A stretch of DNA of 64,000 nucleotides from Viscum album (Eukaryota > Streptophyta > Magnoliopsida > Santalales > Viscaceae), in NCBI GenBank assembly GCA_963277665.1, contig OY728120.1, forward strand, positions 939,969,195 through 940,033,194. Reading direction: 5' to 3'. Under the pieces are notes generated by a model. The model did not search any database. It had not been told where the DNA came from and saw only the letters and a list, made by a program, of their open reading frames with translations. This document shows positions 31,737-46,000 of this stretch, in pieces (positions within the stretch are counted from its first letter, which is position 1; every line of letters begins with the position of its first letter). Both the position numbers and the translations under genes were made by a program.

Positions 31737-34375
31737 AGAAAATAAAATCATTTTCATAATTAATTATATGTGTGGTAAGATACCATATAGTGTTGATTAT
31801 AAAAAATCCAAATAGGACACCTCAAAATCACCAAACACAAAGCATGAAAAAGGGTGTCAGGTCATCACCACAAAGGCATGTTAATTGGAATATGTGATAA
31901 TAAAATTAATAATTCAGATATACTCAGGATATACACCAAGTCCCAAGGTGATTTAAAATCCTGAAAACCATCCTAGGATTATATTAGACGCTCAAAAGAT
32001 AACATCCCATTGATAGAACTCAGTCATTGGGTCTCACTATACTAATGGAACTAGTCTGATAGGACATGCTTGTCAGGTCATCCATATTGAAGCACACAGA
32101 AGATGAGATGTACCATATGAGATACTCCCTTGATCAAACTACAACTTACTAGATGAAAACAAATGTTTATATAAATAGAGATGATCACACCTATGAAATA
32201 CATGGGATATATTCCCTACCCATAGTAAACATGGAGGCATGATGATCAAACTCTATAAAAATCAGTAATGGGATACCTAACCAAACCTTTGGATGATAGA
32301 GGGTCACACCCCAGGGAACATAGAGGGATACCCGAATCATTAGATAGTAATCCCTTAGAGGGAATCAATCATCCTATTCTCAATATGTGATGCCTCATTG
32401 TACCATCATAGGGATAGACTAAGGGAACATGCCCACATTGAAATGGTTCCAGGGAACACACCCAAGATCATGCAAAAAATAGTCAAAGGAGAAAAGGGCT
32501 CAAAATTTCCCTTTAAGTAGTATGCAATATGTCCCATGGTGTACATGACATGTTTCTATGAGTCTAGAACTATCTATGTATCTCCATCTCAAATGGTCTA
32601 TCTTTCTCCATATACATGGCATGTACACTAGGGTACCCAATATATAGAGGTTGAGATGACACTCAAAATGCATTGTCTATCCCAGACTATGTACTCTGGC
32701 CATGTCCATGTACTCTAGATGTGTCCGTGTACCTTTTGAAGTACAAGAGGTGTACTCTACAATATATGGAATGTAAGGGATAGGTAGACACTTAGCGTGT
32801 TCCATCTACCCAAGACCATGTATCTTCCAAAGTACATGAGGTATGGAAAGCAACACATGGTATGTAGGTCTAAATTTCTTCCTAGGCATGTACCCCTTAT
32901 ACATGCTAGTTAGTTGGATAGGGGTTATAAAGCGTGTGGGTTTACCACACGACATGTGATATTTATTTCAATGAGTTCACCCTAGCTACCACACCATGGG
33001 GTAACATGGCATGTGTACCTTTGAACTATAGAACGTGTTGTTAAAAATTACCAAGAACTTATAATTTATCATGTGTATTCAACCATGCACTAATTATTCC
33101 TTTATGTCCACTAGAATTCATAACCATAATACCCATAATAGAGTCGACTGACATTAGTGGATCACTAAAAGTCATATTCAAACCATTATTCACTAAAAAA
33201 ACTATTACTACCACCATTACAAAGAATCTATATTGTCTAAATAATGGGGTCCCTAATTTACATACCATCATTGGATATATATCTCCACCGATGGCCAGAT
33301 TTCAACAACTTATATCTGGAAAACACCCATCGTTGTTCCGCTAGTGAGATTCTCTCCATCTGGCCCATAGATCCACCATTACAGGAACCACCACCAATAT
33401 ATTTTTGTCACCACAAAACCTCCATACAATCTTCAAAAACCCAAAACCAAACTGATGACCATGATCTATCATACGAAAGAATGAATTCATAATGATCAGT
33501 CCTCCTGGGTATCATCGAATCACTGAAAAACAAAAAATTCTATTTATGAACATCATATAATAGTGGGATAAAGGCACATAACACAAGATAATCCTTGGTT
33601 GAAGGCCATGTTTGTTTATCCATCATCATTAGAATCTAATTAATGGTTTACTATCAAATAATATCAATTCCTAATTCTAGGAAGAGAATTAAATACCCAT
33701 AAATCAATGATTGACATGAGAGTTAATTTTTTATAAGGATTGATTAGTGTTCAAAAATGGGTAAACAAAATGGGGATTAAATCCTATAAAAAAATCCTAC
33801 CTAAAGTTTGGATCAATCATAAATGAATAATGGTTCTAATTTTTTTTCATTAGTGAGATATAGGAACACTGTTTTTGAAGATGAAACCCTTGGAACACTG
33901 ATCATTAACCCATATTCTCGCTGTCATTTTCAAAATACTCTCCTCTATAGCTCCTCTCAAATCCTTAGAGTCATATAAATAACCCTAGGGGTTTTCCATA
34001 CAAAATTTAAATAGAGGATTAACTATGTATAGCCATTTAATAAATAATTTATTCATTTATTAATTAATTTATTAATCTTCCCACGACCACTCATAAACCA
34101 AACTCCAGATTTTCATATAGGTTATGTCATGAATAGTGTAAAACTCACATTTTGGATTTAATAGAGGTCTCAGTTTTCCCATTTGAGGAACCGTTTATGA
34201 TATATTCCATTATTTAAAAAAACTACATGTTCATGATATGTTTTATTTAAAAAATATCATATATCACAAGTAAGGATCCCTAGGCCTTATAATCCTACAC
34301 TAACTCCATGCCTTATTATGAATATATTATTTTAAATATTTAAAAGTTTCAAATAGAAATTTTAGAGTCATTAAA
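31737..34375 (-). repeat. 3' LTR of the decayed chromovirus
   Basis: It aligns with 38644-41257. Both share TGTGTGGTAAGA near the start, TATACTCAGG, GCATGTACACTAGGGTAC, and the tail TAGAAATT..GGATTCATTACA (here TAGAGTCATTAAA). Several short words (GTACTCTA, CATGTACT) are repeated internally at 32560-32860. Small frames inside are chance. Confidence 0.65.
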
Positions 34376-34388
34376 TTCTCCCAACCTT
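34376..34388 (-). other. Probable PPT of the decayed chromovirus
   Basis: The minus strand reads GGTTGGGAGAA just before the LTR start. The same GGGGAGAAT ending precedes the LTR of the element at 46906-55491. Confidence 0.4.
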
Positions 34389-35330
34389 CATGTATTTTCA
34401 TCTAAATAATTAAACCAATTATTAGAAAGGAGGATACTGATATCTCATTTGGATCTACCACTCCCACATGATCTCCTAGATATTCCTGTTCTTACAACAA
34501 ATGTAAAACAAAAAAATAACACTTTCCCATGAAGGAAATTCTCCTATAGGTTCTCAAATTACATTGGAATCTAGGAAAGGAAACTCCACCCATAATGTCT
34601 TGCTCACCCTGGTATACATCATGAAAAATTTCATACATATATCTCATCAGCTGTAACATTTGGAAAAGATTATGTTCCTAGTCTAACTATGTTTGTAGGG
34701 ATAATCTCTATACCCCATTTCTAACCATATAAAATAACTAGAAAAGTTCCTATGAACCTTGAAGATAGATTACTACCCTATCCAAATCTCTACAATCCTC
34801 ATTGAGATGTGACACTTCAGAACACATGGTATCCATTATAAAACACCAAATTCATCCTTTGTAGATCCACATAGGACCCTTGACATCCCTAGGAAGTCCT
34901 CACCCACCCTTGGATGAACTGTACCTTCAAAACCATTTTTTGCACCAAATCTAGGTCCATAAATTCTATTCCCCTAGCTCTGACTCGTATAGTGGTTACC
35001 TATATGGTCTGACCTATATATCCCGGAATGGTGCTACACCAATGGTAGAGTGTTAACTATTGTTGAACAAAAACTACACCAATTATAGATGATTTTTTTG
35101 ATATGACCAAAACTAACATTAAAACTCAAATCATCTTCTCTAGAACCTGAATGGTCCAATTTTCTTAACTATCTGTCTAGGGATAGAAATAACATGATCA
35201 ACCACAATTGAGATCCAAATACTCCTATATCCCTCTCAATAATCATGATGTTAAGAATTAATAACAATATAAATGATCATCGAGGAAATACATGAAGATC
35301 GAATAAATATTCCAGACATAGGTGTCCCAA
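34389..35330 (-). other. Decayed chromovirus interior, 3' part, no domain recognised
   Basis: By position this should be the integrase C-terminus and any chromodomain. Stops and indels are too frequent for me to read either. Confidence 0.3.
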
Positions 35331-35530
35331 ACTCTCCACTAAGATCTACTCTTGAGTGGCTTGAAAGTGGGATGATTTGATGAGTTAGTTTATTATCACA
35401 CAGATAGTGTTCCGAACTTTCAATGATCTTGGAATATCCAAAAAAACAAAAAGATAACATCCCATTTCCACTTCCATCATGGAACCTCAACCTTCACCTA
35501 TTGATAGGTGAGGCATTGAGAGATAATATC
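35331..35530 (-). pseudogene. Decayed chromovirus integrase fragment
   Basis: CLTYQxVKVE at 35490-35515 corresponds to the CLTCQQVKAE zinc/linker segment. KWKWDVI at 35453-35473 corresponds to EWKWEHI before the first catalytic Asp, and a LTH..IPL segment after it corresponds to DRLTKSAHF. The pieces are in shifting frames with stops, so this is a pseudogene. Confidence 0.5.
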
Positions 35531-36079
35531 AAAAAAATATAAAACATCCTTGGCCACCCAAAATGATGCCAAATATCCCAGTACATCCTCACCTATCCTA
35601 GATTAACTACTAAGGGAAATCATGAAATATACCCAACACATCCTCTTATAGTATGAATGGTGTTATCATCAGTCCTTGAACATAGAAGAAATTTTCCCCA
35701 CCTTCAGAATATCTATTTGGAATATGTACAGTGGATATATGGTCATTAAAGATCCGAAAATCGATATCCCCAAGTTATAACTCCCTAAAACACTGAAGAA
35801 GTGGAGGGTTGAAAACCATTTACTGGAGGTATACTACACCATCCTCAACATTAAGGGTCAACTACCAAGAGGTCAACTACTCTATCACCTCATTCAATAA
35901 TAATAAACAAAAAACATTTCGGTGAACATCTACTACCATATCTGAACCCTTGTCTTTCTTCCAATATAGAACTGCCTAAACCTTTATTGGGTCTACCATC
36001 AATCCCACTCTTGAGAAAATGTATCCCAAGAACTGTACCTCCTGAATCTATAATAGACACTTTAAGAGATTCCCAAACA

Positions 36080-36530
36080 TCGAATACTCATAGAGAATGT
36101 CTAGAACCATCTTCAAGTATCCCATGTGCTCCACCTTGGACACCAAGTACACAAGGATTTCATCGATCAAGACTAATATTAATGACTCTAAGAAGGGATG
36201 AAGATCCAATAAATGATACCCATAAACACTTCTAGGGTGTTCAACACATCAAAAGGTATCACTAAGTACTCAAAGAGACCATAGTGTATCTAAGAAGCCA
36301 CCTTTGGCATATCCTCTTCTCGAACTTGGAGCTTGTAATAACCCATCCCATGTTCAAACTCCAAGAAGAACTTCAACCCCAAACAATGGTCAAATAAGTT
36401 GTTTTTTAGGGTTGGATACTCCTTATTAACATTCACTTGGTTTAGGTGATGTTAGTATATGCATATCCTTAAGATCTCATTTTCCTTTTAGGAGAACACC
36501 ACTGGGATGCCCAAGGGAACACACTAGGTC
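36080..36530 (-). pseudogene. Decayed chromovirus reverse transcriptase fragment
   Basis: Read on the minus strand, PSVFPWASQW (36500-36528) matches RPSVSPWGAPV. Next come an ICIYxHHLNQV segment with a stop at the Asp-Tyr region, then EFEHGMGYYKLQVREEDMPKVAS matching [21 protein letters not shown]. The active site is VLIDEILVY at 36150-36175, where IDDIL is expected. Two or more frameshifts and several stops break it. The pattern is that of Tekay/Del-type chromoviruses. Confidence 0.65.
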
Positions 36531-38643
36531 TAAAAAATTCATTACTCTATAGATTCTCCAACAAAAACTTCAGATATCCCAACTACATTGGGTCATATGA
36601 TATGATATCATAGACATTGGATAGTCCCTAGGTGTAAGTCTATGTAGTAAAAAACAATTGATGAGGAGGTAATCTAGGAACATCCTTACTAAAGATGTCC
36701 TCAGACCCCTCTAACATAACAAGAACTGAAAGGTCATAGAATCCACTGATCCATGGGTAATACTTTCCAATTGATAATAAATTAGTTTTATCCTCCTAAA
36801 CCCTAGCTTGTTTTTGTCTATTTGGGATCCCTTCTCACTAAATAAAGAAAAATTCCATTCCACTAACTCAAAAACTCCATAACCTCCAATGGTAATAGTA
36901 AACTAGTTATAGAGAGTAGGAAACTAGTATGTTCCAAGGAAAACATCATAGGGACTCATTTAAACTACAAAAGATCCCATGTGTGTATCTCTCTATCTTC
37001 CCAAAGTTAGGTCAAACTATTGAGTTAAGTGTTTAACCACCAAATCTTCTTTGACGGAGACTCCAACCTGAAGGGATGAGTTAAAAGTCTCTACTGGTAT
37101 TGCTAGGTCATGAACAAGGGATGCATTTAGGGAAATGTGGCTTAAATATCAATGCTAAAATAGTAGATAAAGTAGATAAGACACAATTCATTCCTCAAAA
37201 CACACATAGAGCCTCTAAGTCACAAGACCCTAGTAATTTAAGCCATCCTTCCCCTTTCCCACCTATACTTCCCAACCAGGGATTGATCTAACACCTTAGA
37301 ACATATAATGGTCTCGAACATAAAAATTAAATGAAATCGACAACCACAACTTGACACTATATAATTTGTCTGGCATTGACTCAACCACATGGATTTAGAT
37401 CATGTCACAAGGGAATGCATCTTGGAGGGGGAAGTGTCCCTCTTCTTTCCATGTCTGAAGAAACATTAAATATCACTAGAACAATGCTCCACCAATTCCC
37501 TACCTCACCATAGAGAATTATATGTTCTAGTAACACCATAAAAATGGGTCTTAATCATGTAGAATACTCACACAGGCTCGATAAAATACCCTACCAGCCA
37601 AATAGGGGGTCTAGATCCCCATGATTCATGGGAATTATCTATCTCTAAAACTTATGACGCAAACTCAAAAAAAAAAGTGTATCATCTAGCAGTACTGAAA
37701 GGACCAACCACTACTCAACATAATAGGGAGAATCTAACTAAACTACTACAATTGGATCAACATGCTACTCAATGGTTGGAGACATCCCTCGCTATCAACC
37801 AGGAGGAATCAACTCCTACACAAGTCCTTAGTCTAAAGCATCATTACCAAGTGGAGCATAATCATGATCTTGATATAGAATCCTAGTTGGCTATCATTGT
37901 GGCTACATCTAGTAATATCCAATATGAACCACATTAAAAAGAGCATGTCTGGGGAGCTCACTCTAGAAAGACACAAAAACCACAACTCATTCCTATATAA
38001 TGAATTTACCAATGTTTCCCCTCTTACCAGTGAAAACATGTGACAAGTCAACAAACAATTTATCAGATTCCTAGTGAATGGATATGTTTTCCAGCACACC
38101 ATAACTAATTTCTATGATCTGAGAGACAAACTCAAGACACTCAAACACTAATTCCCTTGTTCCAAAACCAAACCTCATTGCTAGAAAATATCCAAAATCT
38201 AGTCCTTAAATGAACCTTCTATAATACCACTATATCATGACCCAACTCACCATGGCCCTCCTAGAACATGGTAAGATGAGAATAAAATCCCAATATCACC
38301 TCCAATACTCCAAGGGTTGGTGAATAGAACTGATTAAGCACATCACACACATGGGAGACATTATCCTAATGAACCTTTACACACATAAAAATCTCCATAC
38401 ACTAGAATAATGAATAAAGATAAAAAATTCTTATGTTAAATTCATGTATAACATCTAACTAATTTCATATTATAACAAGTGTTAAAAGAAATAAAAAAAT
38501 TGACAAATTAAATCCCACCAAAACTAAAAAACCCAAACTGCTGATAATAAGGGGGAAGCTACCCAAAATCAAATTCTAGAACCATCTATGGTCTATCTAA
38601 AAAAACAGGGATCCACCTGCTCCTTGTCATCCTAGGAATCCAA
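36531..38643 (-). other. Decayed chromovirus interior, gag/protease position, no domain recognised
   Basis: About 2.1 kb where gag and protease should be. I find no zinc knuckle or DTG motif that I trust. The frames at 37100-37291, 37677-37886 and 37833-38102 read as nothing known. Confidence 0.3.
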
Positions 38644-41257
38644 TGAAAATCCTATCATCTTCATAAGACACAACATGTGTGGTAAGAGCCCATATAGTGG
38701 TGAGTATAAACATACATAGTAGGATACAATGAAATCACTAAACACAAATAATAAAAAGGGATTAATATCATCAACACAAAGGAATTTTAGTCAGAATATG
38801 ATATAAAAACAATAATAAACTAAATATACTCAGGCTATAGAAAAATTATCTAGGTGAGGTCACATCCTCACTACCAACCTAGGATTATACTAGAGGCTTA
38901 AAACATAACATTAATCTGAGATAAATCAATCCTCATGTATCACTATATTGATATCAGGTAGATGAGAGGGAATTATCATCTAGCCTTTCCATATATAAGT
39001 GCTATAGAAATCGAGATAGATCATCTAAGATAATCACTCGATCAGAATACAACTTACTAGAAGGAAACAAATTTTGATACAAAGATAGAGGATCACACTC
39101 AAGGACTATGGGGGATACATGAACCCACCCAAAGTAAAACTTCTAGGATGTGTATCACACATCATAATAGTTAGTAATGGGATACCTAACCCAACCTAGG
39201 AAAGAATGATAGATGATCACACCTTGGTCCATATAGAGGGATAACTGACTCTATTCAGAACTAATCCCATAGAGGGGATCACTCATCCTATTCTCAATAT
39301 GTGATTCCTCACTATACCCTCATAGGGATGGACCAAGGGAACACACACACACACACAAAAATGGTCCAAGGGAATAAACCTAAGCTCATACTAAAGTTGG
39401 TGAGAGGAGAACAAGGGAGAAAAATTTAATTTGAAGGAGTATATAGTGTGTTCCAAGGAGTACATGGCATGTCTCTATGAGTTTGGAAGTACTTGTGTCA
39501 CATCATATCATATGAAAAATGTTTCACAAAATACAAGCATGTACACTAGGGTACATGGTGTAGATGTCGAGCTGGAACTCAACGTGCATCGTCTATCTAG
39601 GCTTGTATACTATAACTATTTACATGTATGCTAACTGTGTTTGAGTAATTTACAAAGTATATGGGGTGTACTCTACATCACATTATGATTAAGGGAAAGG
39701 ATAACACTTGGTGTATACTATCTTTATAAGACAATATAAATTTTGAAGTACGTGGGTATTTCCTTACCACACACAGTGTGTAGGGCCACATGGACTCCAT
39801 AGAATGTACTCCATGTATACACCAAGATGGATGGCTATAGGTCACATGATACATCAGTTAAACACATGGTGTGTGATATTTAACTCAATTTGTAAACCCT
39901 AGAAGCCACAATGAGGGGTCAATATGGAATTTGTACCTTTGAACTATATGACATGTAGTTCAGAATTTCCTAGAAAATCTAGTTCATCATGTGTATTCAC
40001 TTGCGTGACACCAATGCCTTCAGATCCACTAGAAATTCAATGGCCATCTGAAAGTCAGATTCCAACCATTATTCATTATAAAATCCATTTTCACCACTAT
40101 TCTAAAGCACCTGTATAACCCAACTCACGTGAAATCCATTGCCAGTACCGTCACCAGATTTCCATAACCACTAGGGATGGATTCTAGTCACCTGTAGCAT
40201 GGAAACACTCATAATTTTATCTTTAGATATATTCCATCCATCTGTCCCATAGATCCACCATTACCCAAACCATCATTGGATTCCCATAATTGATTCCATA
40301 CCTCCATTGCATATCCCAAAACCCAAAAATGAACCCATGACCATGATTATTCATTACAAAAAATGAACACACAATAATCGGTCCACCCAAGTATCATAAA
40401 ATCACCAGCCAACTGAAAATTCCATTGATGAACATTGAAGAATAGAGGGAGAAAGAAACATGAAACAAAATAAGACTTGATCAATGGCCATGATTTTTTT
40501 CTATCATTGTTGGAATCTAAATAAAGTTGGATTATAAAAAAAGATCAATTTATAATTCTAGGAAGACAAATCAAGACCCATAAATCAATGATCGACCTTT
40601 GAATAAATATTTTAGAGGGATTGATTTGCTTTTGACAAGGGTTAAATAAAAGCAGGTATAATAAAACGAAAAAACATCCTACCTCAAGTTTGGATTTATC
40701 ATTGATGAATAATGATTCTACCTCATTTTCATTAGTGACATCCACAAACTCTTTTATTTAAGATGAATCCCTTGGCATACTGATCATAAACCCACAATCT
40801 TTCTGTCAATTTCTAATGGATCTTTCCATGAATCCTCTCAAATCCCTAGGGTCAAGTAACCGAACCTATGGTTTTTCCATATAAGAATTTTAATAGAGGA
40901 TCAACTAGGTCTATCCATTTAATAAATAATAAATAATAAATATATTTATTTTTAATTAATCCTCCCATGACTACTCTTAAACCAAACACTCGACACAGAG
41001 AAAGGTTTTGTTTCACATAGGGTAAAACCCATATTCTGAACTTAATAGAGGTATTAGTTTTCCGGTGTGAGACATTTATTTGGTGATATTCCATTATTTT
41101 TTAAAAATAATTGTGTGATATATTATATTTAATATTTTTAATATACGAACACTGAGGCTCCTCGGGACCTGGAATCCCATACCGAATGCACTCCTTACTC
41201 TGATAATATTATGTAAAATATCACAAAGCATAAAATAGAAATTCTGGATTCATTACA
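38644..41257 (-). repeat. 5' LTR of the decayed chromovirus
   Basis: Plus strand TGAAAATCC...CATTACA; partner of 31737-34375. It has an (AC)n run at about 39341-39357 that the other copy lacks. Confidence 0.65.
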
Positions 41258-41262
41258 TCAAA

Positions 41263-42440
41263 AAATTGAAACAAATATACTAATTTTTTTTAGTCATCAT
41301 ATATTGAAAAAATCTCATGAAATTTGAATTTTTCATCTGGAATTACTTATTTCCCTTTATCACTTGATTTCACTCTTAATTCATCCATATTTATTACTTT
41401 CTAAAAATTATTTAGAAAAATAAATAAACATTCTTTAGAAAACGAATTAGCCTATTTGTAATTTCCTCATATTTTCTTTGGAGTTTTTTCACTAAATTAT
41501 ACTTCTTGAAACTTTATAGACCAATCTTTAATTATGATTTTCTTGCTTCCATTTATAAAAATATACATGGATTTGTTTCATGAATCCATGGAGTTTTATA
41601 TTTTAACACAATTGAAAGAGATAATAATTTTTTATGTGGATCCCATTTTGACTTCTTTAAATTGTTTTTAACAAAAAAAATATTCTTTTTATTACTCTAG
41701 TATTTCTCATGTAAATTTTTTTCTAAAATATTTGGAATTTTCAGGTCACCATATTTCTCCAGATTCTTTTCTAAGGTTTTCTCATTTTTATCTACGTATG
41801 TGCTCTTCCTTTTTCACTTATTTTTTAAAAAATGTTAGTTTGACTTGATAATAATTTATACTCCAATGATAATATTTACTAGATGTTATATAATGATTAT
41901 TTAAAATTTAAAATATGTTTATAATAGAAAAATGTCCCTTTTTAGTCCATGGGTGTTTCTTTAACTTAGGATTTCTCCCCCACAACATATGCCTTATTTT
42001 TGATTTAGATGTTTTCAAATTATAAAAGAATTCAAAATCCTTATTCCAAAACTTGTCACAACAAAAAAATCCCTAAAAATGTTGATTTTATTCTTTCAAC
42101 TACAGGATGTCTAGAATTCTAAGAACTGAAAGAATGTTATTTTTAGGAATTTTCTCAGTTAGTTCAGCTTCTTTTGGGGAAATGACACTTTAAAAAAAAT
42201 CAATTCACTATTGAAATAGGGGTAGTATTTTAATTATTTTAACTTATCCACATTTATATATATTTTGAGTTTAAGATCGTACAATCCATGAAAATAGATT
42301 TTGTAAAAACATTATATTTTGAGAGGGAGGGTATGTTTTCCATTAAATTTTATGAGAATTGATTATTATATTATCTCAATGGAAATTTCAAAAAAAAATA
42401 GTTATTTTATAATAATAATTATCCTTTTAATATTTTTTGG
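41263..42440. other. AT-rich stretch, nothing identified
   Basis: Very AT-rich with long A and T runs and no frame, repeat or terminal motif that I recognise. It may be the remainder of the copia remnant that follows. Confidence 0.3.
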
Positions 42441-43346
42441 TAGAAACAAGTATTCCCTTAAGTTTTTGTACATACTTTTCTAGAATAGTTTCCTGATTTT
42501 TCAATTTAATATCAAGTTCAAGACACTTCACATTGAGAGTGGTTTTACCACACTATAAATTTTTTAGCTTTTCTGCACTCCCATTTTTTATTTTTAAAAT
42601 ATAATATTCATTCATCTTAGTCTTCTCTTGCATCAACTTTCCAATATCTTTGATTTTTCAATATTTGACTTCAAGTAGATATTCTATAGCATCGATTCAA
42701 GTATTTTAGTTTTTCTATTCTGAATTTATCTAATATTATAAGACTTCATTATTCTTTTCATTATCATTCCATGAATTTTAAAATCATTCCTCTACTAGAG
42801 AACTATTTTCTTTATAAAGTGACAAATATTTATCCTTTGATTCAATAAGTTCAGTGGGAGTTTTATACCTTTGAAACCTTTTAGTCAATTCTTCTTCAAT
42901 ATTATTGAAATCCCCAAATAGATACTCTTTCATCATACAGTTCATGGATAAATTCAAATATAATAGTGAAAAATCTACCTGGATCTATATTCAAGTATCC
43001 CTTAACCTCATGGTATATATTTTCAACTAGATCAGTATATTCATCACAAATAAAAATTGAATAATTAAAATGATATTTTTTTAATACTTATCCAAAATAA
43101 AATCCAACTTTGATTATTTGTCAAAAATGGTCAATCCTTCTAATTTTAATTCTTCTTATTGTTTTCCTCCCATTTATTCCTATTTTTCATGGTTTTGATT
43201 AAATCCTTTACTTCAGTTTTAGCATGGATGGATATTTAATTCTTTATCTGAGTATATTCATATTTTTCTTCAAATATGTACTTTATGTGAATCTAATAAA
43301 ACCAACCAAGATAAAAAAAGTAAATCCAATAATAGTATACTTTTTT
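42441..43346 (-). pseudogene. Possible copia gag remnant (coiled-coil region)
   Basis: It follows a PBS on the minus strand. Translated with stops, it gives Lys/Glu/Leu-rich heptad-like stretches such as EEELTKRFQRYK and TLNVKCLELDIKLKNQETILEKYVQKL, like the gag coiled coil of SIRE-type elements. No knuckle or protease is readable. The assignment rests on composition and position only. Confidence 0.3.
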
Positions 43347-43360
43347 ATCTCTAATACCAA
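43347..43360 (-). other. PBS-like site, tRNA-iMet type
   Basis: The minus strand reads TTGGTATTAGAGAT, one mismatch from the initiator tRNA complement over ten bases. It starts one base after a CA that would end an LTR (43362). Confidence 0.5.
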
Positions 43361-43361
43361 T

Positions 43362-44050
43362 TGAAATACCCCGATAATCATGTAGAGAGATGTGTGTGTG
43401 GGGGGGGGGGGGTAAATTAGTGTACCCAAATTTTATTGAGTGGTTTATTTCCTTCAATTAACCCCTCTTATGATCAAAACTCTTCCTTGTTTAATAAATA
43501 TATATCTATTGATGCACAATAAACCCTTATCTTAGTATAAAATACATAAATAGAAAATAATAAAAACACACAAGTTTTTTATAAGGTTTCTGCTTAATAT
43601 TAGATCATATTCCTTTCCATCTTCTACTTGTTTTGAGATATATATTTAATTATAATTTTAATGTTTTAGTGATTACAAGAGCAGTTGAAGTCACAAACAA
43701 GTTTTGGGATGGTATCATCCAAGTCCCCAAGGCAGGTATCATACTCTTCCTTTCAATGATGAATGACATTATTTATACTCAAAATAATAGTTCTTCTAAT
43801 GTCCACTTATAACTCCTAAACAATATCACCCCTTTTTACATTATACATCATTTCATTATCATAAATAAGATATCCTTCCTCATGAAAAAAATATTCAACT
43901 TACAAGATAATTTAATCATAAATTCACATTCTTCAGTCATGTTGTATTAACTCAATAACATGGTGTTTTTTAATCCCATTAACTTATTCACTCTTTAAGA
44001 GTCTCAACACAAAGAATATGAACAATGGTAGTAGTTTCAATTTCTTCTCT
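43362..44050 (-). repeat. Remnant of a copia-type LTR (5' LTR, U5 side)
   Basis: From the PBS upward (plus strand) come TGAAATACCCCG, AATCATGTAGA, a G13 run and TAAATTAGTGTAC. This is the same layout as the U5 end of the SIRE-like LTR at 12952 (ATGATGTAGA, G-run, TGAATT.TATAC). A TATAAATAATGTC motif near 43772-43780 would be its TATA box. The far end is not found. Confidence 0.4.
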
Positions 44051-46000
44051 TCTAAATCTCCTTATATGACATGAGGATGTCATATGAATGCCCTTCTATT
44101 TCTTTGAAATAAAAGATAAACTCCTTGAATAATAATATACGCTTCAAATCAATGATAAAAAAATAGTATCTAGAATAAAGTAGTATCAGATACCTCTTTT
44201 TTTATTCTTTGATATATGTTATTTCTTATTAGTTACCCCATTCAGAGGCTCTTTGTTTTTTTATACTCGTATTTTTTCATCTTCTCTATATATAATTATA
44301 TTAACTGATATAATGAATATTATTCCATTATTTTTAATAAGGAAACTAATTAATATGAGACAATGATATTTTCCTACTCTTTAAATTCATTAAAATAGAG
44401 TTATTAGATATATTTTAAATCTTCCTTAATGTCCAAGAGTTTCATCTTTCTGTGATATTAAAATAGTATATATTCTTCTCTAAATATATTCTATTTTAAA
44501 TCCTTCAATGACAATATAAAAAACATGCATATCTAATCCATTGTTTCTTCCAACTCCATAACAATAATCTCTTCACATATCTTATTCTCCTTCCATCACC
44601 AGCTATAGTCATGACTAATAGTGTTGTGATATTTGTAATTTGAACTCTTGACATATCTTTAGATTCGATGACTAATATGGTAGTAAAATTAATCATACAC
44701 TCTATCCAACCAAATGAATCATACATAATATAAGATTTATTATATATAATAGTCATCCAAATTAATCGTATGCAAAATAAGATGAAACATATGTTGGTTA
44801 CAATGAATTATATACACTTTTTCATTACATAAAATTGGATCATATAAAATTCCTGAGTACTTAATATTCTACCTTCTCCACTCTCAAACTATTGTTCTTA
44901 TACTATGGGAAATTATATGTTCCTCTTTAATCAATTATCTTATTCCATTATTCTAAACATTTACATGTATGTATGAAATTTGGATAGTGCAACACCACTT
45001 CCTTCATCTTTCATCTTTAATGGTGGAACACAAATTATCTCAAGAACTACCTACTACTTCCATGGATTTCCAATGAATATATTCTCATTTCACAACCACC
45101 ATGATTATAGTGTTTCTACTTTTGGAATGAAATCTTCATCTATATAATTTTACTATGATGATTTGGAATGATATTAGAGAATTCAGTGAAACCCATGACA
45201 TGAAAAATACTACGGTTTCATGAACATAAGTAACGACCAAAGGAAGATGATAGAAAAAATGTGTATCATAACATGATTTTATTTTAAATTTTTGAACAAT
45301 AGTTAGGTTGAATGAGTCACATATCAATATTTCATATGGGGGTAAGATGTTTAATAACTTCCAAAATTCCTCATATCATCAAAAAAATATCGTGGTACCA
45401 ACCCTGTACCATATCCATGACCATTGTGCCACACTGCATAGTGGAACTCCCTTTTTCACCACCCATTCTCTTTATACCCACACTAACCCATGCTACCTCT
45501 ATATGACTTCAAACATGCCATCCTTATCAGATTGACGTTAATATTGGATGGTTGTCTCTAACATCTATATTCTTGGGTGATGTTGTATTGAGTATTGAAA
45601 TTTATTTTTCAACCAAAATAGTTTCATATTTTTTTTTAAATTATAGAGTTTGAGTAATAAAAAATATCAACATGTATAACGAAAATACTAAGAATCATCT
45701 CCCAACTTCTATAAATTCCCCCAGATAACATCCAAGGATAAGGTAATTCTTCAATCCTCATTTAATATTCCCAATTCATCACACATAATAATTACTTTCT
45801 TGGTAAATGATAACATTATATCAATAAGATCAGGTTCTTTATCCCACTTCAAATATATCATTCTTTATTCCTTATTGGTATCAAAATTATTAACACGTAA
45901 TGTTTATTGAAAAAAATATATTAGGTTATTCAATTAACTTAAAAGTTGTCATTATTCATTTCTCATTGAAATATATTTTATTGGAACATCTTGTTTATTA
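44051..46000. other. AT-rich stretch, nothing identified
   Basis: Very AT-rich, with short frames only (44505-44756, 45308-45535). A slightly less AT-rich part at 45380-45530 gives no recognisable protein on either strand. Confidence 0.3.

Larger units (their letters stand above)
31737..41257 (-). mobile_element. Decayed chromovirus-type Ty3/gypsy retrotransposon
   Basis: Two related blocks, 31737-34375 and 38644-41257 (about 2.6 kb each), enclose 4.3 kb. Fragments on the minus strand read as a chromovirus RT and integrase full of stops. A purine tract lies above the left block. TCAAA follows the right LTR (41258-41262) and TTCAAA precedes the left one, so a target duplication is likely with a one-base uncertainty. 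The PBS is no longer clear. Stops, frameshifts and LTR divergence make it one of the oldest elements here. Confidence 0.65.

Noticed and set aside
42441..43346. A host coiled-coil protein gene
   Set aside because: Many in-frame stops and its place directly after a PBS favour a retrotransposon gag remnant.
45308..45535. 75-codon plus-strand frame as a gene
   Set aside because: It overlaps other frames of similar length, has no recognisable domain and lies in decayed repeat DNA.
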